From positions 1 through 11,126 of the forward strand of contig JAHIZQ010000314.1 in the NCBI GenBank assembly GCA_018814505.1: DNA of 11,126 nt, read 5' to 3'. The notes below the pieces were generated by a model. It saw only the letters and a list, made by a program, of their open reading frames with translations, was not told where the DNA came from and did not search any database. Positions 6,380 through 11,126 of this stretch are shown piece after piece (positions within the stretch are counted from its first letter, which is position 1; every line of letters starts with the position of its first letter). The stretch is from Candidatus Omnitrophota bacterium. GTDB lineage: Bacteria > Omnitrophota > Gorgyraeia > Tantalellales > Tantalellaceae. Both the position numbers and the translations under genes were made by a program.

Positions 6380-8290
6380 ATGGCAGATAACAAGAAACTA
6401 AAAAATCAGATAAAAAAGAGAATAAAGAATCCTTTAAAATCTCCTAAAAACAAGAAGTTTGCTCCGGATAAATTCAGCTGGATTTTGATAGTTGTTGGTA
6501 TTTTTTTGATTTTTCAGTGGGTTTTTTCTTCCTTTGAAGACAATTCAAAAGAAATGACTTATAAAACGTTTTATCAAATGCTCGAATCCAATAGTGAAAC
6601 GGGCGACATTGTTTCGGCAATTATGATAAGAGACCGGGTTTCCGGCAAACTTAGTGACGGAAAAAGTTTTATGGTGAATATACCTGAAGAAGATTCGGGC
6701 TTAATCAAACTTTTAAGAGAAAATGTCGCCAGCTTTGACGTGAGCCCATCACAGACGTTGCTTTCGAATTTGTTTTATTCTCTTGGGCCAATGTTGTTAT
6801 TTATCCTATTTCTCTGGTTTTTTATATATCGCGGAGCAAGTGGCGGCGGAAAAGTTATGTCTTTCGGAAAGTCAAGAGCGCGTCTTGCGACGAAAGATAA
6901 GATGAAAGTAACCTTTAATGATGTAGCCGGGATAGAAGAAGCAAAAGAAGAATTGAAAGAAGTGATAGAATTTTTGAAAGAACCGCGCAAGTTTCAGAAA
7001 CTCGGTGGTAAAATGCCAAAAGGGGTTCTTCTCATGGGTCCTCCGGGTACGGGGAAAACACTTTTGGCCAAAGCTGTCGCGGGTGAGGCGGGGGTTCCAT
7101 TTTTTAGTATTTCAGGTTCAGATTTTGTGGAAATGTTTGTCGGCGTAGGCGCTTCACGAGTGAGAGATCTTTTTGAGCAGGCAAAAAAATCCGTTAAAAT
7201 GAGCCAAAAAGGGTGCATTATTTTTATTGACGAAATAGATGCTGTTGGACGGCAAAGGTTTTCCGGTATTGGCGGCGGCCATGATGAACGGGAACAGACG
7301 TTAAACGCGCTTCTTTCGGAAATGGACGGTTTTGATACTGGTGGAGGAGTTATTTTGATAGCCGCGACTAATCGGCCTGATGTTCTTGATCCAGCTCTTT
7401 TAAGGCCAGGTCGTTTTGATAGACAGGTAGTTGTTGACCAGCCGGATATTGTCGGACGCGACGCTATACTCAAGGTTCACTCGCGGGACGTGAAAATGAA
7501 GAAGAATATAGACCTTCATAAAATCGCGCGGCAGACGGCAGGTTTTTCAGGCGCGGATTTAGCCAACATTATAAACGAAGCGGCGTTACTTGGTGCGCGC
7601 CGCAATAAAAATGAAGTGGGAGAAGACGAACTGCAGGAATCAATGGAACGCGTTATGGCCGGCCCACAGAGAAAATCGCGCAAAATAAGTGAAAGCGAAA
7701 AGAAAATTATTGCTTACCACGAAGCCGGACACGCGCTTTTATCTTATCTTATAGATGGGGCGGATCCTTTGCATAAGGTAACAATTGTTTCGAGGGGAAT
7801 GGCTCTGGGCTATACAATGCAGTTTCCGCGTGAAGATCGATATCTTTACAAAAAGACTCAGTTTATCGGCAGGATTGCGGGGATGCTGGGTGGTCGCGCT
7901 AGTGAAGAGATTGCTTTTAAAGAGATTTCAACAGGCGCGCAGGATGATATAAAAAAAGCTACGGAATTAGCTCGGGATATGGTTACCCAGTACGGCATGA
8001 GCGAGAGACTGGGGCACCTGACGGTTGGTAAACGGCACACGCAAATATTTTTAGGCAGGGATATTACGGAAGAAAGAAATTATAGTGAAGAGACGGCTCG
8101 CGTAATAGATGAAGAGGTTAAAAAAATAGTTGATAATTGCTACTATACCGCGAAAACTAAACTTGAAGAAAATAAAGATAAGCTTGATTTATTGGCGAAC
8201 AAATTGATTGAAAAAGAAACAATGGAAGAGGCTGAAGTAAGGGATCTTCTTGGATTTGTAAAAGACGAAAAAGAACATTCTGATAAATAG
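6380..8290 (+). CDS. ftsH: ATP-dependent zinc metalloprotease FtsH
   Basis: FtsH is the membrane-anchored hexameric AAA+ protease that extracts and degrades misfolded membrane proteins and short-lived regulators. The order of parts is complete: a Lys-rich cytosolic start (1-30), membrane helix 1 (about 33-50), a periplasmic domain (about 51-125), membrane helix 2 (about 127-150), the AAA+ module, and the peptidase. Walker A GPPGTGKT is at 220-227, Walker B IIFIDEID at 280-287, the pore motif FVGVG at 253-257, and the second region of homology with arginine fingers in [18 protein letters not shown] at 331-348. The zinc site is HEAGH at 447-451 with a third ligand expected at Asp523 in [11 protein letters not shown]. 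At 636 residues, length is typical. The Lys-rich N-terminus of about 30 residues is somewhat longer than in many homologues. The ribosome site (AGAAAG) is weak. folP follows 10 bp later. Confidence 0.98.
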   Translation: MADNKKLKNQIKKRIKNPLKSPKNKKFAPDKFSWILIVVGIFLIFQWVFSSFEDNSKEMTYKTFYQMLESNSETGDIVSAIMIRDRVSGKLSDGKSFMVNIPEEDSGLIKLLRENVASFDVSPSQTLLSNLFYSLGPMLLFILFLWFFIYRGASGGGKVMSFGKSRARLATKDKMKVTFNDVAGIEEAKEELKEVIEFLKEPRKFQKLGGKMPKGVLLMGPPGTGKTLLAKAVAGEAGVPFFSISGSDFVEMFVGVGASRVRDLFEQAKKSVKMSQKGCIIFIDEIDAVGRQRFSGIGGGHDEREQTLNALLSEMDGFDTGGGVILIAATNRPDVLDPALLRPGRFDRQVVVDQPDIVGRDAILKVHSRDVKMKKNIDLHKIARQTAGFSGADLANIINEAALLGARRNKNEVGEDELQESMERVMAGPQRKSRKISESEKKIIAYHEAGHALLSYLIDGADPLHKVTIVSRGMALGYTMQFPREDRYLYKKTQFIGRIAGMLGGRASEEIAFKEISTGAQDDIKKATELARDMVTQYGMSERLGHLTVGKRHTQIFLGRDITEERNYSEETARVIDEEVKKIVDNCYYTAKTKLEENKDKLDLLANKLIEKETMEEAEVRDLLGFVKDEKEHSDK

Positions 8291-8300
8291 ATTTAGGCAA

Positions 8301-9125
8301 ATGAAAATTAAAGATTGTGTACTGCCCATTGGTGAGCGAACTTGCATTATGGGCATTTTGAATGTAACCTCGGATTCTTTTAGCGGCGATGGGATATATT
8401 TGAATCCGTCAGAAGCGGCTGTAAGGGCGCAAGAGATGGTTACTTTGGGTGCGGATATCATAGATATAGGCGGCGAGTCGTCCAGACCGGGTGCGGTGAA
8501 AATTTCAGAAACCGAAGAGCTTGATAGGGTAATACCGGTTATTAGAGCTGTTAGAAACGCTGTTAATATCGCTATATCGATTGATACTTATAAAAGCGAA
8601 GTGGCACGCCAGGCTTTGATGGAAGGCGCGGTTATTGTAAATGACATTACATCTCTTAGGCATGATTCTTGTATGGCAAAAACAATAGCTGAATTTTCCG
8701 CCGGGGTAATTCTTATGCATATGAAAGGAACCCCGGAAACAATGCAAAAATCGCCTGTGTATGGTGACTTAATAAACGAAATTTATTTGTACCTTAAAGA
8801 ATCAGTTGTTTTGGCAGAAAAGGCGGGGATTGATCCCGCAAAAATAATAATAGATCCAGGAATTGGGTTTGGAAAAACGGTTCAGCACAACGTTTTGATT
8901 TTACGGGAATTAAAACGTTTTAGGGATTTGAATAAACCGGTTTTAGTCGGAACTAGCCGTAAATCTTTTATTGGAGAACTTACATCGAGAAAGATTAATG
9001 AAAGAGAGTTTGGTACAGCCGCGACTTGTGCGGTGGCAATAATAAACGGAGCTGATATTATACGCGTGCATAATGTCAGCGCGATGAGAGATGTCGTAGT
9101 TATAACGGATAAATTAGTCAGGTGA
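8301..9125 (+). CDS. folP: Dihydropteroate synthase FolP
   Basis: FolP joins p-aminobenzoate to 6-hydroxymethyl-7,8-dihydropterin pyrophosphate to give 7,8-dihydropteroate in cytosolic folate synthesis; it is the sulfonamide target. The TIM-barrel motifs are all present: MGILNVTSDSFSGDG at 17-31, DIGGESSRPG at 55-64, SIDTYK at 93-98, VNDITS at 113-118, HMKGTPETMQ at 140-149, IDPGIGFGKT at 184-193, VGTSRKSF at 216-223 and RVHNV at 255-259. Loop 1 reads NVTSDSF where most homologues have NVTPDSF, a small departure. Length (274) is standard. The stop codon overlaps the possible GTG start of cdaA, so the two are translationally coupled. The ribosome site is weak (TAGGC), consistent with coupling to ftsH just upstream. 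Confidence 0.97.
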   Translation: MKIKDCVLPIGERTCIMGILNVTSDSFSGDGIYLNPSEAAVRAQEMVTLGADIIDIGGESSRPGAVKISETEELDRVIPVIRAVRNAVNIAISIDTYKSEVARQALMEGAVIVNDITSLRHDSCMAKTIAEFSAGVILMHMKGTPETMQKSPVYGDLINEIYLYLKESVVLAEKAGIDPAKIIIDPGIGFGKTVQHNVLILRELKRFRDLNKPVLVGTSRKSFIGELTSRKINEREFGTAATCAVAIINGADIIRVHNVSAMRDVVVITDKLVR

Positions 9126-9130
9126 GGGCC

Positions 9131-9931
9131 ATGGAATTTTTGCTAGGTTATTGGGAAATAACGCTTGAAATATTGATACTGTGGGGTGTTTATTATTTGG
9201 TTTATTTGCTTTTGAAAGAAACCGCCGCGGAACAGGTATTGAAGGGGATAATTATAATAACCGCTGTTGTTATGTTAACGCGCGGTTTTAATCTTGTAAT
9301 AATTAACTGGCTACTAACCAGGATATTAGCAATTTCAGTTATCGCGTTTCTTATTATTTTACAGCCGGAAATCAGAAGAGCTTTAGCGAGTATTGGACGC
9401 TTTGGAATTTTTTCAGGCCAAAAAGAAACTATTGAAGAAATCGCGAAAGCGGCAGTCGTGCTTTCAAAGAAAAAAAATGGAGCGTTAATCGCTATAAGCA
9501 GAGAAAGTGGCTTGCGTCGCTATGTTGAAAGCGGTGTGAGTGTTGATAGCAGAGTTACGAGTGAACTAATCAACACTATTTTTACGCCGAATGCTTCTTT
9601 ACATGACGGAGGCATAATTGTTTCGGATCAGCGGATAGAAGCCGCGGCTTGCCTTTTTCCTCTTACTCAAAACCCGAATGTTTCAAAAACCATGGGTACG
9701 CGGCATAGAGCGGCATTGGGGCTTACGGAAGAGACAGATGCCGTGGTTATTGTAGTTAGCGAAGAAACCGGGGCAATATCTTTGGCTCATGGCGGAAGAA
9801 TGACAAAAGATATTGAAGCGAAAGATGTATCGAAAGTTTTGGAAAGACTTTATATGCCACGAATCAAAAAAAGGACTTTTTTAGAAAATCTGAAGCCGGT
9901 ACTCGAAAAATATAAAATAAAACGGGGATAA
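9131..9931 (+). CDS. cdaA: Diadenylate cyclase CdaA (c-di-AMP synthase)
   Basis: CdaA makes cyclic di-AMP from two ATP at the inner membrane, a second messenger for potassium and osmolyte balance and for cell-wall homeostasis. Numbering from a possible GTG at 9122, three membrane helices lie at about 13-32, 40-62 and 65-81, followed by the DisA_N-type cyclase domain. Catalytic motifs are LHDGG at 160-164, where many homologues have DGA, and GTRHRAA at 192-198, plus SEE at 213-215. I prefer ATG 9131 because AGGTGA at 9120-9125 sits 5 nt before it and matches the ribosome site well. The alternative GTG 9122 would overlap folP by 4 bp and add MRA to the N-terminus. Both activity motifs are intact, so an active enzyme is expected. 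cdaR begins 3 bp after the stop, as in the conserved cdaA-cdaR pair. Confidence 0.95.
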   Translation: MEFLLGYWEITLEILILWGVYYLVYLLLKETAAEQVLKGIIIITAVVMLTRGFNLVIINWLLTRILAISVIAFLIILQPEIRRALASIGRFGIFSGQKETIEEIAKAAVVLSKKKNGALIAISRESGLRRYVESGVSVDSRVTSELINTIFTPNASLHDGGIIVSDQRIEAAACLFPLTQNPNVSKTMGTRHRAALGLTEETDAVVIVVSEETGAISLAHGGRMTKDIEAKDVSKVLERLYMPRIKKRTFLENLKPVLEKYKIKRG

Positions 9932-9934
9932 AAC

Positions 9935-10399
9935 ATGAAATTGGGAAGTATTATTTTTAATAATTTTTGGCCAAAAATTATTTCTCTTGTACTTGCGGTT
10001 GCAACTTGGTTTTATGTATTTGATTTGATTAATAGTGAGTCTTTTGGACAAAAGAAAGAATCAGCGGAAGATGTTTTTTCCCGATACAAGTTTATCGTAA
10101 AAGAAGTACCTGTAAAACCTGTTTTTACGGGTAAAGTAAGGGAAGGATACAAGGTCGATTTTAACGCGGTAAAAATCGAGCCGGAAAAAATAGCGGTGTT
10201 TGGTCCAGAAGAAATACTGGCGGGGGTTAAGGAACTTAGAACCGATAAAATTAATCTTGGGGAATATACACGAAGCACAAATCTGCGTCTTGGTTTTAAC
10301 TCTGACACAAAGTTTTTGCGGATAAAGAGTAACGCTGTTAATTTACATCTTCCGGTGGAAGTAGATAAAAGCGAAATGTCCGTACAACCCAAAAATTAG
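9935..10399 (+). CDS. cdaR: YbbR-domain protein, CdaR-like regulator of CdaA
   Basis: The protein has 154 residues: one N-terminal membrane segment (about 12-30, in WPKIISLVLAVATWFYVF) and a single extracytoplasmic YbbR-type beta domain (about 50-145). The N-terminal pattern NNFWPKIISLVLAVATWFYV is typical of YbbR proteins. The phrases VREGYKVDFNAVKIEPEKIAVFGP and INLGEYTRSTNLRLGF match the repeat, in which a ...V.V.GP..... strand precedes a ...TIDLSG..... strand. CdaR homologues usually carry three or four such repeats, so this is a minimal one-repeat form. The ATG 3 bp after cdaA is preceded by GGGGATAAA, a serviceable ribosome site. Context makes the assignment firm: it is the expected partner that binds and modulates CdaA at the membrane. 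Whether it activates or represses is not readable from sequence. Confidence 0.85.
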   Translation: MKLGSIIFNNFWPKIISLVLAVATWFYVFDLINSESFGQKKESAEDVFSRYKFIVKEVPVKPVFTGKVREGYKVDFNAVKIEPEKIAVFGPEEILAGVKELRTDKINLGEYTRSTNLRLGFNSDTKFLRIKSNAVNLHLPVEVDKSEMSVQPKN

Positions 10400-10465
10400 G
10401 AATAATGCCTCTAACCTATTATGGCATAATAAGTTATAAAATAATACTTTTAGAGAGGATCAGAT

Positions 10466-11126
10466 GTGATAAAGTTAGGTGTTAATATCGATCATGTTGC
10501 GACTATAAGAGAAGCGCGTAAAACGTTTGAACCAGATCCTGTTGACGCGGCAGTTCTGAGTGAAAAGGCAGGTTGTGACAGTATAGTGTGCCATTTGAGA
10601 AAAGATCGCCGGCACATAAATGATAAAGACCTTGCACAGTTGAAGAAGGCCGTTACAACAAGGCTAAATCTGGAAATGTCGATTGATGACGAGATAGTCA
10701 GTATTGCCTGCGGGGTTAAACCGGATCAGGCAACTATTGTCCCGGAAAACCGTCAGGAAATTACGACCGAAGGCGGGCTTGATGTGGTTAAAAATTTTGA
10801 TAGGATAAAACAAGTTCGAGAAAAACTTAGCACGGAAGGAATAAGCGTAAGTTTATTTATTGACCCGGAAGCTGAACAAGTGGAAGCTTCACATCGCGCG
10901 GGTGTGAAAATAGTAGAATTTCATACGGGTCGTTTCGCCGAAAAGTTTAATTCAGGAGAGGATTATAAAAAAGAGCTTTCAATCCTGGAAGAAATAACAA
11001 TGTTTGGCATAAGCAAAGGCTTAACCGTGTGCGCCGGGCATGGGTTAAATTATAGCAACGTTTCGCTTGTTGCCCGAATTAAAGGCATATATGAATTTAA
11101 TATAGGACACTCAATAATTTCAAAAG
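10466..11126 (+). CDS. pdxJ: Pyridoxine 5'-phosphate synthase PdxJ, 3' end cut by window edge
   Basis: PdxJ condenses 1-deoxyxylulose 5-phosphate with 3-amino-1-hydroxyacetone 1-phosphate to form pyridoxine 5'-phosphate in the DXP-dependent vitamin B6 route. The frame starts at GTG 10466 with GAGAGGA at 10453-10459 six bases upstream. The ATG two bases earlier is followed at once by TGA, so GTG is the only sensible start. Translation gives KLGVNIDHVATIREARK at 3-19, then CHLRKDRRHI with His43 and Arg45, NLEMS with Glu70, VPENRQEITTEGGLDV at 92-107, SLFIDP at 129-134, HTGRFA at 153-158, AGHGLNYSNV with His192, and NIGHSII at 212-218. These match the catalytic residues of the E. coli enzyme (His45, Glu72, His193). 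The visible 220 residues lack about 20 C-terminal ones. It lies 66 bp after cdaR in the place usually held by glmM, likely in the same transcript. Confidence 0.96.
   Translation, partial: MIKLGVNIDHVATIREARKTFEPDPVDAAVLSEKAGCDSIVCHLRKDRRHINDKDLAQLKKAVTTRLNLEMSIDDEIVSIACGVKPDQATIVPENRQEITTEGGLDVVKNFDRIKQVREKLSTEGISVSLFIDPEAEQVEASHRAGVKIVEFHTGRFAEKFNSGEDYKKELSILEEITMFGISKGLTVCAGHGLNYSNVSLVARIKGIYEFNIGHSIISK

Noticed and set aside
6994..7473. 159-codon minus-strand open frame within ftsH
   Set aside because: It is antisense to the strongly conserved AAA+ region of ftsH, and its sequence has no family resemblance.
9650..9665. DGG instead of DGA in the CdaA active site as a sign of inactivity
   Set aside because: The motif at 9604-9612 keeps the Asp and first Gly, RHR is intact, and Gly at the third position is, as far as I recall, common in active homologues.
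10405..10427. Small inverted repeat ATGCC/GGCAT between cdaR and pdxJ as a terminator or operator
   Set aside because: Only 5 bp with a 13-nt loop and no T-run; expected by chance in a 66-bp AT-rich gap.
10464..10469. ATG at 10464 as the pdxJ start
   Set aside because: The next codon is TGA; the PdxJ frame begins at the overlapping GTG 10466.

Overview
This is an AT-rich bacterial chromosomal window in which all recognisable genes lie on the + strand. It carries core housekeeping genes rather than an accessory island. I see no rRNA, tRNA, CRISPR array, prophage or intact transposase. The organism appears to be an uncultivated bacterial lineage. The long orphan protein with repeat-derived sequence read in frame, and the short interspersed palindromes, remind me of Omnitrophota (OP3) genomes. 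That placement is an impression from style and gene order and is low confidence; the sequence does not prove it.

Layout. (1) Positions 1-2243 hold a large protein of unknown function, open at the left edge. A GC-rich block inside it (about 1170-1400) looks like several interspersed repeat units translated in frame. (2) Positions 2244-2412 are intergenic, with a perfect 27-bp inverted repeat directly after the stop codon and a second weaker hairpin. (3) Positions 2413-5098 are a tight run: a SemiSWEET-type transporter, an NAD(P)-dependent sugar-epimerase-like SDR, ribonuclease Z (rnz) and epoxyqueuosine reductase (queH). (4) Positions 5099-5254 are a leader-like gap with two mutually exclusive hairpins and a 19-codon reading frame whose end resembles the N-terminus of RarA. 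(5) Positions 5255-11126 hold tilS, then a good sigma70-type promoter, then ftsH, folP, cdaA, cdaR (ybbR) and pdxJ, which runs off the right edge.

The genes group by function. rnz, queH and tilS all act on tRNA: 3'-end processing, the last step of queuosine synthesis, and lysidine formation on tRNA-Ile. ftsH is the membrane AAA+ protease. folP supplies dihydropteroate for folate. cdaA and cdaR form the c-di-AMP synthase and its membrane regulator. pdxJ makes pyridoxine 5'-phosphate. The order tilS-ftsH-folP-cdaA-ybbR is a recurring bacterial arrangement, usually followed by glmM. Here glmM is absent and pdxJ follows cdaR after only 66 bp.

The points most worth a second look are the repeat block inside the first gene, the 27-bp palindrome, the possible rarA relic and alternative hairpins ahead of tilS, and the missing glmM. 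I did not find convincing evidence of a wholly new system.
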